Assembly (NCBI GenBank): GCA_040387835.1
Contig: JAZKCZ010000002.1
Location: forward strand, 405,166 to 469,165
Length of the DNA: 64,000 nucleotides
DNA from: Myxococcota bacterium
GTDB taxonomy: Bacteria; Myxococcota; UBA727; JABDBI01
Direction: 5' to 3'
Positions 26,518 to 35,725 of this stretch are shown here, in pieces. Made by a program: the position numbers and the translations under genes. The notes under the pieces are model-generated. The model searched no databases. It worked only from the letters and a program-made list of their open reading frames with translations, and had not been told where the DNA came from. The number at the start of each line of letters is the position of its first letter. Position 1 is the stretch's first letter.

Positions 26518-28228
26518 GCATCGACTCCGGCGCAGAAATTCCCAGCAAGCTGAGCGCATTGGCCAAAACTTGTTTCAATGCAGATACCAACGCCAAGCGC
26601 CCTTGAGTTAGCTCTACATCATCGGAGATAATTTTCTCACTGTGGCGATACTGTGTGAAATACGCATGAAACTCGCCAATTAAATCCTGGCAATAAAACA
26701 GAACGCGATGCGGTTCCATGTGATGCGCTGCAGTCAGAATAACATCCGGATATGCAGCCATCTTTTTCAACATGTTCCGCTCTTCAGGTAATACCAACCG
26801 TTTCAAAGCTTCGGTGTTAACCCCCAAAAACTCTGCTTTCGATAAGATGGTCGCCATCCGGGCATGCCCATACTGCAAGTAAAACACTGGATTATCGCTG
26901 CTTTGACTCAGAGCCAGGTTCAAATCAAAATCAAACTGCGTATTAGGCGAGCGCATCAAGAAAACCACCCGCGCCACATCGATGCCGACTTCTTCAATAA
27001 ACTCTTTGAGCTCGATGATTTGACCAGAGCGTTTAGAGAAACGCATCTCTTGGCCATCTTTGAGCAACTTCACCATTTGCACTAAGAGAAAATCGAGTTT
27101 TTTGTCGTCTAAACCTAGCGCCCGCATACAAGCACGCATTCGGGGAACATGACCTGCATGGTCTGCCCCGAACACATCGATTAATCGGTCAAACCCGCGT
27201 TCAAATTTTTCCTGGTGATAAGCGATATCGGCTGCCAAATAGACAGATGTGCCATCTTTCCTGAGAATAATTCGGTCTTCTTCATCCCCGAACTGACTGG
27301 TCTTTAAAAAAGTTCCGCCAATTTGCTGATGCGCGTACTGAGCTGACTTGCTCTCCTCGCGGCGAACTTTGTCGCTGGTGCCTTCTGCCTCACTCGCTTC
27401 ATAGAGCATGCCACGTTCCCGGTAGCGTTCGATGGCATGCTCGATCGCATTCTTGTCATGCAAGGACTGTTCGGAATACCAAGAGTCGAACTCGATGCCT
27501 ACGGACTTGAGCGTTTCTTTAATATTAGCTAGATTTTCCGCGATGCCGACTTCGATGCATCTTGGCAAATAGTCATCTCTATCCAGCCATTTGTCGCCAT
27601 CGAGTGCTTTTAGCTTCCGAGCGATTTCGATAACATACTCACCCGGGTAGGAATCTTTGCCCAGCTCAATCGTTCGGCCAAAAAGCTCTTGGTACCGAGC
27701 ATAAACGGTTTTGCCCAAGGTCTGAACTTGGTTGCCCGCATCGTTGATATAAAACTCACGGGTCACATCAAAGCCGGCGGCTTTCAAAATGCGTGCCACA
27801 CCATCACCTAAGAAGGCAGGCCTTGCATGGCCCAAATGCAGCGGTCCGGTCGGGTTTGCCGAAACAAACTCAATCAAAACTTTTTGGCCATTTTGCGGGT
27901 GAACGCCATAATGCGCGCCCTGCTCAAGCACGTGAACAGCTACTTTTTGCAGCGCAGCATTTGAAACGCGAAAGTTAATAAAGCCAGGTCCAGCTATATC
28001 TGCCGATTCGATCAAAGCGACCGGATCTTTAAGATTGCTGATTAGTTTGCCCGCAACTTCGCGCGGCGGCATGCCGACCAATTTGGTCAACACCATGGCA
28101 AGATTGGTGGCGTAATCGCCGTGATCCGGATTTTTAGGTAACTCAACGGTAAAATTGACTGTTTGGATTTCAGGCCAAAGCGCCAAAACTGTATCTTGCA
28201 AAACCTGCTTAATCGCTTGCTCAATCAT
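26510..28228 (-). CDS. argS: Arginyl-tRNA synthetase
   Basis: Class I synthetase that charges tRNA-Arg. The ATG at 28228 is preceded by AGGA at 6 nt spacing; the open frame extends to a GTG at 28249, which lacks a site. The protein is about 572 aa. Order: the N-terminal Add1 domain (VELPKNPDHGDYATNLAM), the HIGH signature in NPTGPLHLGHARPAFLGD, catalytic core residues GADHAGHVPRM, a KMSKS-equivalent MRFSKRSG, and the anticodon-binding DALR domain at the end. It is downstream of ribA and overlaps the SPOR gene by 8 bp. Confidence 0.96.
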   Translation of the reverse strand: MIEQAIKQVLQDTVLALWPEIQTVNFTVELPKNPDHGDYATNLAMVLTKLVGMPPREVAGKLISNLKDPVALIESADIAGPGFINFRVSNAALQKVAVHVLEQGAHYGVHPQNGQKVLIEFVSANPTGPLHLGHARPAFLGDGVARILKAAGFDVTREFYINDAGNQVQTLGKTVYARYQELFGRTIELGKDSYPGEYVIEIARKLKALDGDKWLDRDDYLPRCIEVGIAENLANIKETLKSVGIEFDSWYSEQSLHDKNAIEHAIERYRERGMLYEASEAEGTSDKVRREESKSAQYAHQQIGGTFLKTSQFGDEEDRIILRKDGTSVYLAADIAYHQEKFERGFDRLIDVFGADHAGHVPRMRACMRALGLDDKKLDFLLVQMVKLLKDGQEMRFSKRSGQIIELKEFIEEVGIDVARVVFLMRSPNTQFDFDLNLALSQSSDNPVFYLQYGHARMATILSKAEFLGVNTEALKRLVLPEERNMLKKMAAYPDVILTAAHHMEPHRVLFYCQDLIGEFHAYFTQYRHSEKIISDDVELTQGRLALVSALKQVLANALSLLGISAPESMHA

Positions 28229-28255
28229 AAATATCCTGTTGTTTGACACCTACAC

Positions 28256-28846
28256 CTATGTTTCAAAGTGTCCAAGCTTTTTCTGCTTTACACTCACATA
28301 CTGTGCGGCCTGCTCCGATACCAGCTTCGCAGTCGACTGCTCTCTCACCACTCTAAAACCGGCCTGTTGCAATCCCTGAACCTTCAGTGGATTATTGGTC
28401 AAAAGCCGAACCGATAAGACTTCAAGATAGCTCAGCATTTCTGCAGCCAAATTATAATCTCTGGCATCTACGGGAAGCCCCAAAGCTTCGTTCGCATCCA
28501 CTGTGTCCAGGCCATTTTCCTGCAAGGCGTAGGCTTTGATTTTATTGCCTAGGCCAATACCACGACCTTCTTGCCTGAGATAAAGCAATACACCGCGCTC
28601 GCATTTTTGAATCCTATCCAAGGCGGCGTCCAATTGCTGTTTGCAATCACACTTTTGGGAGTCAAACACTTCACTGGTCAGGCATTCCGAATGAATGCGG
28701 CACACCACATCTTCTGCACCCGCCAAAGCGCCCTTCACCATAGCCACATGCTCACGGCCCTCATCATCTCTAAAAATCATGCAGTTAAACAAACCATGCC
28801 GCGTGGGCAAAGTTGTTTGAGCATAGAAGCCAAGCCGCTTGACCAT
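28256..28846 (-). CDS. ribA: GTP cyclohydrolase II
   Basis: Opens the imidazole ring of GTP in the first committed riboflavin step. The ATG at 28846 (MVKRLGFYAQTTLPT) gives about 196 aa, the size of E. coli RibA. A longer frame to 28894 is open but would overlap the divergent FmdB-like gene. Zinc ligands are seen in HSECLTSEVF with CDC, and the GTP-binding and catalytic block reads LYLRQEGRGIGL. NNPLKVQGL is the end signature. It is separate from ribB, so the two activities are not fused here. It lies 28 nt upstream of argS. Confidence 0.93.
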   Translation of the reverse strand: MVKRLGFYAQTTLPTRHGLFNCMIFRDDEGREHVAMVKGALAGAEDVVCRIHSECLTSEVFDSQKCDCKQQLDAALDRIQKCERGVLLYLRQEGRGIGLGNKIKAYALQENGLDTVDANEALGLPVDARDYNLAAEMLSYLEVLSVRLLTNNPLKVQGLQQAGFRVVREQSTAKLVSEQAAQYVSVKQKKLGHFET

Positions 28847-28886
28847 TGGCACTGCCGTGTCTATTTTAGAGGTGTGAGGATTTGAT

Positions 28887-29138
28887 ATGCCCATTTATGA
28901 ATACCGTTGCAAATATTGCGCCAATCTAGAAGAAGTCCTTCAAAAAGCCAATGACCCCGCGCCGGACCAATGCCCTGCTTGTACACAAAAAAACGGCATG
29001 GAGAAAGCCATTAGCCACACTTCTTTTCAGCTAAAAGGCGGCGGTTGGTACAATGAGGGCTATGCGTCCGCAAAACCAGCTGCAGCTTGCGAGAAGCCAG
29101 GCTGTGGTACGGTCAAAGCCCCCTGCCAAGCCGCCTAA
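28887..29138 (+). CDS. FmdB-like zinc-ribbon protein
   Basis: 83 aa with the FmdB/CxxC_CXXC_SSSS start MPIYEYRCKYCANLEEVLQK. A four-Cys zinc ribbon is formed by CKYC (8-11) and CPAC (about 32-35), followed by MEKAIS and a C-terminal stretch with more cysteines (CEKPGCGTVKAPC). GAGGA lies 7 nt upstream as a ribosome site. The family is small and its role is poorly defined, with suggested regulatory links. It is divergent from ribA, 40 bp between starts if ribA begins at 28846. The extra C-terminal cysteines may bind a second metal. Confidence 0.85.
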   Translation: MPIYEYRCKYCANLEEVLQKANDPAPDQCPACTQKNGMEKAISHTSFQLKGGGWYNEGYASAKPAAACEKPGCGTVKAPCQAA

Positions 29139-29140
29139 CT

Positions 29141-29170
29141 ACCCTCCCACTCCGTGGGAGAGGGTAAAAC
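29141..29170. terminator. Bidirectional hairpin terminator between convergent genes
   Basis: ACCCTCCCAC/GTGGGAGAGGGT surrounds a 2-4-nt loop and is followed by AAAAC, read as a T-rich end in the opposite direction. It fills the gap between the FmdB-like and aldolase stop codons. Its CCCTC/GAGGG arms resemble the inner stem of the palindromic repeat family, so it may be a derived copy. Confidence 0.55.
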
Positions 29171-29171
29171 T

Positions 29172-30218
29172 TTACGCTATCGTCACGCTCTTATCCAAAT
29201 AAACATCTTGAATCGCGTTCAAAAGCTGCACACCTTCTTTCCGGCTTTTTTGAAACGCTTTACGCCCTGAAATCAACCCTGTCCCACCAGCCCGCTTATT
29301 AATTACCGCTGTCAGCACCGCCTGCTTCAAATCATCTTTCCCCGAAGGCCCGCCAGAATTAATCAGTCCCGCTCGGCCCATAAAGCAGTTAGCCAGCTGA
29401 TACCGCGTCATATCAATCGGATGGTCTGTACAGATTTCCCCATAAATTGCTTTAGAAGTCTTGCTGAAATTAAGCGCCGTAAAGCCGCCGTTTCTATCAG
29501 GCAGCTTTTGTTTAATAATATCCGCTTCAATGGTAACGCCTAAATAATTCCCCTGGCCAGTCAGATCCGCCGCGCCCTCGTAATTAATCCCATCTTTGGT
29601 AAACGCCGGGTTACGCACGTAGCACCATAAGACCGTAAACATCCCAAGCTCATGTGCTGCCGCAAAGAGATCGCTGATTTCTTGAAGCTGCCGCTTAGAA
29701 TTTTCCGATCCCCAATAAACCGTTGCGCCAACGCCCACACAACCCATGTCAAACGCACGCTGCGCCGTGGTGAAGCAAACCTGGTCAGGCTGATTCGGGT
29801 AAGACAAAAGCTCACTATGATTCACCTTAAGAATCATCGGAATCTTATGCGCGTATTTGCGGGCCACAGCGCCTAAAACGCCATAAGTGGTCGCAACCGC
29901 ATTGCAACCCCCTTCAATCGCAAGCTCCAAAATATTCGCCGGGTCAAAATAATCTGGGTTCGGGCCAAAAGATGCGGCGGCAGAATGCTCGATGCCTTGA
30001 TCTACAGGCAAAATGCTGACGTAGCCTGTACCGCTTAAGCGACCGTGATGATACAAGGAAGCTAAATTTCTCAAAACCGTTGGTGTTCGATCGGTCTGAG
30101 ACATCACCCGATCAATAAAATCTGGACCTGGCAGATGCAAACGTTCTTTTCCAATCGTTTTGCATTCATAATCAAGCAAAGAAGCATCAGCGCCAAGCAC
30201 TTGGTGAATAGAAGTCAT
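29172..30218 (-). CDS. fbaB: Class I fructose-bisphosphate aldolase (FbaB/DhnA type)
   Basis: Cleaves or forms fructose 1,6-bisphosphate by a Schiff-base lysine, in glycolysis or gluconeogenesis. The start MTSIHQVLG (30218) lines up with E. coli FbaB MTDIAQLLG, giving 348 aa, although the frame is open to 30263. Strong family blocks: [35 protein letters not shown]-like TTYGVL, and the C-terminal [13 protein letters not shown] then [19 protein letters not shown] (abbreviated). It reads closely to E. coli FbaB over its whole length. A terminator upstream separates it from rpsI. Confidence 0.95.
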   Translation of the reverse strand: MTSIHQVLGADASLLDYECKTIGKERLHLPGPDFIDRVMSQTDRTPTVLRNLASLYHHGRLSGTGYVSILPVDQGIEHSAAASFGPNPDYFDPANILELAIEGGCNAVATTYGVLGAVARKYAHKIPMILKVNHSELLSYPNQPDQVCFTTAQRAFDMGCVGVGATVYWGSENSKRQLQEISDLFAAAHELGMFTVLWCYVRNPAFTKDGINYEGAADLTGQGNYLGVTIEADIIKQKLPDRNGGFTALNFSKTSKAIYGEICTDHPIDMTRYQLANCFMGRAGLINSGGPSGKDDLKQAVLTAVINKRAGGTGLISGRKAFQKSRKEGVQLLNAIQDVYLDKSVTIA

Positions 30219-30261
30219 GACGCTTTCGTACCGCAACAACGAGCCCATTGTCCAGGGGCAC

Positions 30262-30290
30262 AAAAAAAGGCCCCCGAAGGAGCCCTTTTT
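30262..30290 (-). terminator. Rho-independent terminator of rplM-rpsI
   Basis: On the minus strand GGGCTCC-ttcg-GGGGCC forms a GC-rich tetraloop hairpin followed by seven T. It starts about 20 nt after the rpsI stop codon. Confidence 0.9.
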
Positions 30291-30311
30291 CTCGTAACCA
30301 AATTCGAAATT

Positions 30312-30716
30312 TTATCGTTTCGAGTATTGGAAGCGTTTACGTGCACCAGAGCGACCGTATTTCTTACGTTCCACCATACGAGAGTCACGTGTCAAAAAGC
30401 CGCCTTTCTTCAAAGCAGGGCGATGTTCGCTATCGTTCATCACGCTCAAAGCTCTGGAGATACCGTGACGAACGGCATCGGCTTGACCAGACAATCCGCC
30501 ACCGCAAACCGTTGCAGTCACATCAAAGTGACCAACGGTTTCACTGGCTTCGAATGGTTGGTTGATCATCATCTGCAGCACTTCACGGCAGAAGTAAGCG
30601 CGGCTGGCGCGACCGTTCACGGTGATGACGCCTGTACCTGGCTTCAACCAGACACGAGCAGCAGCAACCTTTCTACGGCCAGTTGCATAAAATTTTGTAT
30701 TTGCGTTTGTTGTCAT
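30312..30716 (-). CDS. rpsI: 30S ribosomal protein uS9
   Basis: Small-subunit head protein whose C-terminal tail reaches the P-site tRNA. The 134 aa have [16 protein letters not shown] at the start, [19 protein letters not shown] in the middle and the invariant tail [17 protein letters not shown] (usually ending QFSKR). The start is 3 nt after the rplM stop, the standard rplM-rpsI operon. A terminator follows. Confidence 0.98.
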   Translation of the reverse strand: MTTNANTKFYATGRRKVAAARVWLKPGTGVITVNGRASRAYFCREVLQMMINQPFEASETVGHFDVTATVCGGGLSGQADAVRHGISRALSVMNDSEHRPALKKGGFLTRDSRMVERKKYGRSGARKRFQYSKR

Positions 30717-30719
30717 GGG

Positions 30720-31166
30720 TTAGGCCACCTTTTTAGAAGAGAAAGTAATCGTTTTAGGTTGTTGGGCAGCATGAGGATGCTCAGTTCCGACATAGACCTT
30801 CAGCTTCTTTAGCATTTCGCGACCTAAAGGACCTTTTGGAAGCATGCCTTTGATAGCCGACAACATCACGCGTTCAGGATGTCTGTCACGCTGTGCTGCT
30901 GGGGTAATCGAGCGCTCACCACCTGGAAAGCCGGTATAGTGCCAGTAAAGCTTTTCTTGTTCTTTTTTACCAGTAAATCTGGCTTTATCTGCATTCACAA
31001 CCACCACAAAATCACCTGTATCTAGGTGGGGTGTGTAAATGGCTTTGTGCTTACCTTTCAAAACGGAAGCAATACGGCTTGCCAAACGTCCAACCACGGC
31101 ATCCGTGGCATCAACCAGAAACCACTGACGGGTGATCTCTTTCTCTGAAATACTAGGGGTCTTCAT
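30720..31166 (-). CDS. rplM: 50S ribosomal protein uL13
   Basis: Early-assembly large-subunit protein. The 148 aa have RQWFLVDATDAVVGRLASRIA, the GKHKAIYTPHLDTGDFVVVVNA block, and HPERVMLSAIKGMLPKGPLGR (all abbreviated), which are diagnostic. Slightly longer than the E. coli protein (142 aa) because of a C-terminal extension, KTITFSSKKVA. It is the first gene of the rplM-rpsI operon. The upstream gap to 31296 contains no recognisable leader RNA. Confidence 0.98.
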   Translation of the reverse strand: MKTPSISEKEITRQWFLVDATDAVVGRLASRIASVLKGKHKAIYTPHLDTGDFVVVVNADKARFTGKKEQEKLYWHYTGFPGGERSITPAAQRDRHPERVMLSAIKGMLPKGPLGREMLKKLKVYVGTEHPHAAQQPKTITFSSKKVA

Positions 31167-31296
31167 GTTAACATTTCCTACTCACGTCATCGTGACGCGT
31201 TACGGAGAAAGCAATTTGAGCGGTCCCAAATCGGTTTCCTCAAGTTTTTAAGTAGGTGGAACGTGCCCGCTTAAGCGATATTTGTCAAGCAGGAGA

Positions 31297-31390
31297 CCTC
31301 ACCCCCAGCCCCTCTCCAGCAACTTGAGAGGGGAGGAAATCAGGTTTTCAAGTCCCTCTCCAAGTTATTGGAGAGGGATTTAGGGTGAGG
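31297..31390. repeat. GC-rich palindromic repeat, compound copy 3
   Basis: Begins CCTCACCC and ends GGGTGAGG like the other copies, but contains two inner hairpins in tandem. These are CCCCTCTCCA/TTGAGAGGGG (31310-31334) and CCCTCTCCAA/TTGGAGAGGG (about 31354-31378), joined by a 20-nt linker. It abuts the stop codon of the outer-membrane gene at 31393. It looks like a nested or fused pair of elements. Confidence 0.8.
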
Positions 31391-31392
31391 TT

Positions 31393-32214
31393 TTAGAAAT
31401 CCCAAGAAGCGCCGGTGTATAGATCTAGACCCCAGCTGTCTTTATTTTGGAAGTTAGCAATGCGTGGTTTAACTTGAACAATGACCTTGCTGTAACCCAT
31501 TGGGAAAACGATACCAACAGGCATTTGCATACCAATTGCACTTTTCCATAAACCTGTGTTTAGATCCGCTGCAGCGACCGGATGGTTTGCAGAGTTCGTA
31601 TAGTTGCCAGTTTGGCCTAATTCAATCGCGGGGAACAAATAGAGCTGGATTGCGTTCTCAAAGCCAACTCCTAGCACCAAACCTGCAACTACAGGAATGA
31701 AGTGATTTATACTTTTTGTAAAAGGAGAAGGAGCGGCATAAAATGAATCCGGTATGCCGGGCGCTGAGCTGTAGTTATAGCCGACTTGACCTTGCAATCC
31801 AGCAAAAAACACATCACTGAGCATGGCTACGTAGCGGATCATAACATCCCCACCCAACATATATCCATAACGATCCGAGCCGCTAACGCCAACATCGCCA
31901 AAGAACATGCCATAAGGAGATTGGGCACCGCCGTGGAGACCAAAGCCAACATCAAGACCCATCCCAACGTTATATATCAGGCCAAGATTCAGCTGGAGGT
32001 TCATCAAACCTATTTTGCCATCTGATTGAAACCCGTTTTTACCGCCGGAAAAAACGTTCGCGTTGTCCAAGCCAACAAAAAATCGCGTTGGAGCATCTTC
32101 ACTGACTGGAACCGGTATGAAAGCGGTGGGGGTAGAGGTTTGAATAGCCATCGCAGGCATTGCTGCAATTGATACAGCTAGAGCCATCAAGAGCTTTTGA
32201 GTAATTTTCTTCAC
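31393..32214 (-). CDS. Outer-membrane beta-barrel protein, unknown function
   Basis: 273 aa from a GTG at 32214, which has AAGGAG 9 nt upstream and begins a standard signal peptide (KKITQKLLMALAVSIAAMPAMA, cleaved after AMA). The frame continues to 32343 without start signals, so the longer form is rejected. The mature protein is rich in Gly, Tyr and Phe with alternating hydrophobic residues (YNVGMGLDVGFGLHGG, VAGLVLGVGFENAIQLYLFP) and ends GASWDF, with a terminal Phe as in barrel proteins. It does not look like a classical trimeric porin. A palindromic repeat lies next to its stop. Confidence 0.7.
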   Translation of the reverse strand: MKKITQKLLMALAVSIAAMPAMAIQTSTPTAFIPVPVSEDAPTRFFVGLDNANVFSGGKNGFQSDGKIGLMNLQLNLGLIYNVGMGLDVGFGLHGGAQSPYGMFFGDVGVSGSDRYGYMLGGDVMIRYVAMLSDVFFAGLQGQVGYNYSSAPGIPDSFYAAPSPFTKSINHFIPVVAGLVLGVGFENAIQLYLFPAIELGQTGNYTNSANHPVAAADLNTGLWKSAIGMQMPVGIVFPMGYSKVIVQVKPRIANFQNKDSWGLDLYTGASWDF

Positions 32215-32293
32215 AAAATGTTTCTCCTTGGGCACAAATATATGCCTTCTCAGATATAGGTACCCCGGGAGTGAAGAGACATTCAAGCTTATT

Positions 32294-33895
32294 TCAGCTT
32301 TTTCTGCTGAGAAGTTTAAATGAAAACTTAGGCAATTTGCCACCTAAAAAAATCCAAACAAAGCTGCTGGCGGTTGATAGCGCGCACAGCGCCCATAGGA
32401 TGACGGCGTAAGTCGGATTTCTATCGAATATGTAAAATCCACCTAAAATAACGGCCATGTTCGCTAAACCGCCTGTAACCGATACCGCCAGGACTTTCAA
32501 AGTCCTATCCAGCTTCGCCCAATCAGGCGACGCCACTTCCATGCGTAGCTCGCCGCGCTGGAGATCGCTAAAGGTCTGATAGATTTGCTGCGGCAAGTCC
32601 TGGCTAAGCATGGCTAACTGCAAGGCAGTTTTCAGGCCAGAACCCTTGAGGTTTCTAGGATCTAAGCGCTCGATAAACAAAGCTTCTGCATGCTTAGCCA
32701 AGCGGCTCGCGACGTTTAGGCCTGGATGAAGCAGCCGCACAATGCCTTCCAAAGTCATCGACATTTTGGTCAACAAAGCAAACTCTTTGGGCAAGCGAAT
32801 TTGAAATTCCATGGCCGCATGCAACATGTCAGCCATTAACGAGCCTGCTTCAATGCTGGAAATCGCCCGGCCAACATACCTATCTAATAAACTGCGAATC
32901 GCTTCTCTGAAGCGTTGCAAGTTCACCCGCTTGTCTGGATTGCCTAAGTAAATCAGCTGGCGGGCCAAAGTATCTGGGTCTTTAAGAGCCAGAGCGATCA
33001 AAATCATCAAGAGCCGTTCTTGATGATCCCTGGCCAGCTTGCCCATCATGCCAAAATCGATAAAGGCAATCTGATTGTCCGGCGTAATCAAAATATTGCC
33101 TGGATGCGGGTCTGCATGAAAAAGCCCATCCGAAAAAACTTGGTGAAATTCAAGCTCTAAGAGCAGCTCAACCATTTGCTCGGCCAACTCTGGCTCACCA
33201 ACGAGTGCGCTGATCGGCCTGCCGTCAATGTGCTCCAAAGTCATAATTTCGGAGCTACTCAACGCTTCATAGAGCTTGGGGATTTTTACGCCTTCCCTGC
33301 CCGCGTTATTAAGCGCGAAAGCTTTGAGATGCTTGGCTTCGTTAATAAAATCCAGTTCGGCAGTCAAACTGCGGGTAAATTGATAAGCCAGCTCTTTGGC
33401 CCCAAATTCGGTCACTTCTTGAACAAACCAGCCCAAAACCTGAATGATATTGATAAACAATGCCGCATCTTCCCGAACTTGCTCGCGGATGCCCGGCCTT
33501 AGAATCTTAATCACCACCCGCTCACCCGTGAGCAGCACCGCTTCATGCACCTGCGCAACCGACGCACTCGCCAGCGGCTCCTCAGAAATCGAAGCGAATA
33601 GCTCATGAATCGGCTTTTTAAGAGATTGCTCAATCTGAGCCCTAGCTTGCTCAAACGGAAAGACTGACGCCTGGCTCTGCAGAGTACTTAAGGCCTCAAT
33701 AAAATCAGGCGGCAAAAGGTCCGAGCGCGTTGAAAGCAACTGGCCGATTTTAATATAAGTCGTGCCCAGTTCCTGAAGCAGATTCCGAAAACGGATAGGC
33801 GCTGGCATTTGATTGTTCTTTGACTCCCATTGGGAGGCAAAACCATGTTTAGCCAAAATTGTGGCAATCTGGGACAAACGACTGAGCTGAGACAT
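32294..33895 (-). CDS. ABC1/UbiB-family atypical kinase (ATPase)
   Basis: 533 aa. The family-specific KxGQ motif appears as YIKIGQLLSTRSDLLP (Lys49, Gly51, Gln52). The A-rich loop PLASASVAQVHEA replaces the usual glycine loop. Catalytic HADPHPGNILI and metal-binding IDFGMMG follow. Two C-terminal hydrophobic helices (VTGGLANMAVILGGFYIF and AVILWALCALSTASSFVWIF, abbreviated) anchor it to the membrane. Bacterial UbiB assists late ubiquinone or quinone synthesis. No other ubi genes are here, so the specific role is inferred. It is divergent from the deoxynucleoside kinase gene by 29 bp. Confidence 0.9.
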   Translation of the reverse strand: MSQLSRLSQIATILAKHGFASQWESKNNQMPAPIRFRNLLQELGTTYIKIGQLLSTRSDLLPPDFIEALSTLQSQASVFPFEQARAQIEQSLKKPIHELFASISEEPLASASVAQVHEAVLLTGERVVIKILRPGIREQVREDAALFINIIQVLGWFVQEVTEFGAKELAYQFTRSLTAELDFINEAKHLKAFALNNAGREGVKIPKLYEALSSSEIMTLEHIDGRPISALVGEPELAEQMVELLLELEFHQVFSDGLFHADPHPGNILITPDNQIAFIDFGMMGKLARDHQERLLMILIALALKDPDTLARQLIYLGNPDKRVNLQRFREAIRSLLDRYVGRAISSIEAGSLMADMLHAAMEFQIRLPKEFALLTKMSMTLEGIVRLLHPGLNVASRLAKHAEALFIERLDPRNLKGSGLKTALQLAMLSQDLPQQIYQTFSDLQRGELRMEVASPDWAKLDRTLKVLAVSVTGGLANMAVILGGFYIFDRNPTYAVILWALCALSTASSFVWIFLGGKLPKFSFKLLSRKS

Positions 33896-33924
33896 ATTGA
33901 TCCTTTGGGTTATTCCGGACTAGT

Positions 33925-34530
33925 ATGCGCAAGCTTATGTTCAATCATCAATACATTGCGGTAGCCGGCAACATCGCGTCTGGAAAAACCAGTTTAGTAA
34001 CTAGACTTGCCAAGGAAAACGGCCTTCAGCCGTATTACGAGGCCAATGACCTCAATCCATATCTAACAGATTTTTATGAGAATATGAATCAATGGTCCTT
34101 TCATTCTCAAACATTTTTTTTGATCCAAAAATTTAAGATCCATCAGCAACTCGAGAATACTAAAAATATCGCTTTGTTAGACAGAACTCTTTATGAAGAT
34201 GCTGAGATCTTTGCGAAGAGACTTTATGTGACAGGTAAGATGTCTGCTCGTGACTATGCGTTGTATCGCGATTTCTACTTAACATTGCGCAAGACTTTGA
34301 AGCCGCCCAAGTTAATGATCTACTTGAGATGTCCTATTGAAGAGCTGGAAAGGCGGATTGTTTTGAGAGGTAGACCTTCAGAGCAAAGCATTCCGAGAGA
34401 GTATTTGCAGGGTTTGCAGGATCTTTATGAAGAATGGATCTTGGATTATCAAGAAAGCGAGTTGATTGTTTTGGATAGCACTAAACCGGCTGAGTCGGAA
34501 GCTGCGTTATGCTTGGGGCTAATAAGCTAG
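33925..34530 (+). CDS. Deoxynucleoside kinase (dGK/dCK family)
   Basis: Phosphorylates deoxynucleosides in salvage. The 201 aa have the P-loop GNIASGKTS (15-23), a substrate-binding stretch EANDLNPYLTDFYEN, the DRT motif in LLDRTLYEDAEIFA (the ERS/DRS equivalent), and the lid LRGRPSEQSIPREYL with arginines. Base preference (dG, dA or dC) cannot be read by eye. The first ATG is used; a second at residue 5 is also possible. The last 50 bp overlap the convergent hydrolase gene. Confidence 0.88.
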   Translation: MRKLMFNHQYIAVAGNIASGKTSLVTRLAKENGLQPYYEANDLNPYLTDFYENMNQWSFHSQTFFLIQKFKIHQQLENTKNIALLDRTLYEDAEIFAKRLYVTGKMSARDYALYRDFYLTLRKTLKPPKLMIYLRCPIEELERRIVLRGRPSEQSIPREYLQGLQDLYEEWILDYQESELIVLDSTKPAESEAALCLGLIS

Positions 34531-35245
34531 GCCTCAAGATCTCCAACAACCCTTTCGGGTTATCAATATGCACCCAATGCCCTGCATTTTGAAGCAGGTG
34601 CACCTTCTCCGAAAGCGGCATCAACATATGCGAATTCCGCTCCGCCTTCACAAAATCAGTATTTTCTCTCGGGCTAAACTCCGTCTTCGCAAAAGATATC
34701 AACAACTCTTTAATTATCTTCAAATCGAACTTCCACATCAACCCATCAGGTGTATCGCGCACATTGGTGGTCATCCACAGGGCGATATGCCGCGGCAATC
34801 CAAGCTCCAGCATCGTACTTTGCAGAGCGATGCGGGTCGGTTGCGGCATCGGAATCCTTGTGAGTTTTTTAACAATCTCGTCCGTATGACTCGGCCTTTT
34901 AAGCCCCGGCTCCACATCCAAAATCCAAACTTGCCTCACCGGCATCAGCTCGTTTAAGGCCATGGCAACTTTGCCGCCAAACGAATGTCCGATAATCATT
35001 TCTATATTAAAATTCTGATCTTTAACTAGCTCCAACACATCCTGAGCGCAGACCGCGACCGTGTTAGGGCCTTCAAAAAACCCTGAATCACCGTGGTGTC
35101 TTAAATCTGGCAAAATCAGCTGCCAGTCTGGGAATTTCGATACCAACAGCTTAGCAAAGGTTGCCAAGTTCCGAGAAGACCCCATGATGCCATGAATGAG
35201 CAATGCCTGGCGAGAACCGGTGCCAAAAACCTGAAACGAAAGCAC
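34481..35245 (-). CDS. Alpha/beta-hydrolase (YbfF-like esterase)
   Basis: Start chosen at GTG 35245, one nucleotide after the DUF4442 gene stop, with CGGAG about 10 nt upstream; the frame is open to 35293. This gives 254 aa beginning near the first strand (LSFQVFGTGSRQALLIHG), as in E. coli YbfF. HGIMGSSRNLATF is the oxyanion region, GHSFGG carries the nucleophile Ser, DVEPG lies after strand 6, and the catalytic His is in NAGHWVHIDNP. Substrate is unknown; YbfF acts on acyl esters. It is coupled to the DUF4442 gene and overlaps the convergent kinase gene by 50 bp. Confidence 0.82.
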   Translation of the reverse strand: MLSFQVFGTGSRQALLIHGIMGSSRNLATFAKLLVSKFPDWQLILPDLRHHGDSGFFEGPNTVAVCAQDVLELVKDQNFNIEMIIGHSFGGKVAMALNELMPVRQVWILDVEPGLKRPSHTDEIVKKLTRIPMPQPTRIALQSTMLELGLPRHIALWMTTNVRDTPDGLMWKFDLKIIKELLISFAKTEFSPRENTDFVKAERNSHMLMPLSEKVHLLQNAGHWVHIDNPKGLLEILRPSLLAPSITQLPTQPV

Positions 35246-35246
35246 T

Positions 35247-35711
35247 TTATCTAGACTCCGGCCCCACCAGCCAGGTGGCTTCTGCTTTTGCAACGATCTC
35301 TTTTTTCACATCTCTGATTTCAGCCAACACTTTATATTCAGCTTTCTCATTGGTGGCAGGCACGGCGCAAGTACATTCCGCGGTCAACGTGCCACGGCCC
35401 TTTTTGAGATAGTCCATCGATAGGTTTTTTAAGATGCCGCGGGCGTTATCGGGCAAGCTGTAGTTGATGGCAAGCCCAGTGGCCAGCTCGCCCAAATTCA
35501 TCATGCTGACCGCATGGATCGATTTCAAATGGTTCCGCAGCCGCTTTTTGTCCTTCATGCTGATGCGCGCATAACCTGGGCGTAATTCTTCCACCGAAGG
35601 CGAAATGCTGCTGCTGTAGGGAGCGGCGAAGCCGACAAACTTGCTAAACATCTGTTTTCCAAGCGGAATTTTTTGAAGACGGTCATAAGTTTGTTTGATG
35701 AAATTAGGCAT
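35247..35711 (-). CDS. Hotdog-fold DUF4442 protein (thioesterase-like)
   Basis: 154 aa. It reads as a DUF4442 hotdog-fold protein: PGYARISMKDKKRLRNHLKSIHAVSMMNLGELATGLA (the basic loop and the helix HAVSMMNLGELA abbreviated), then TAECTCAV and the strand pair KVLAEIRDVKKEIVAKAEATWLV (abbreviated). The family resembles acyl-CoA or acyl-ACP thioesterases, but activity is unproven. The neighbouring hydrolase, translated one nucleotide downstream, suggests joint handling of acyl substrates. Its promoter region is shared with divergent mraZ. Confidence 0.8.
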   Translation of the reverse strand: MPNFIKQTYDRLQKIPLGKQMFSKFVGFAAPYSSSISPSVEELRPGYARISMKDKKRLRNHLKSIHAVSMMNLGELATGLAINYSLPDNARGILKNLSMDYLKKGRGTLTAECTCAVPATNEKAEYKVLAEIRDVKKEIVAKAEATWLVGPESR

Positions 35712-35725
35712 AATCTAATCCTCCC

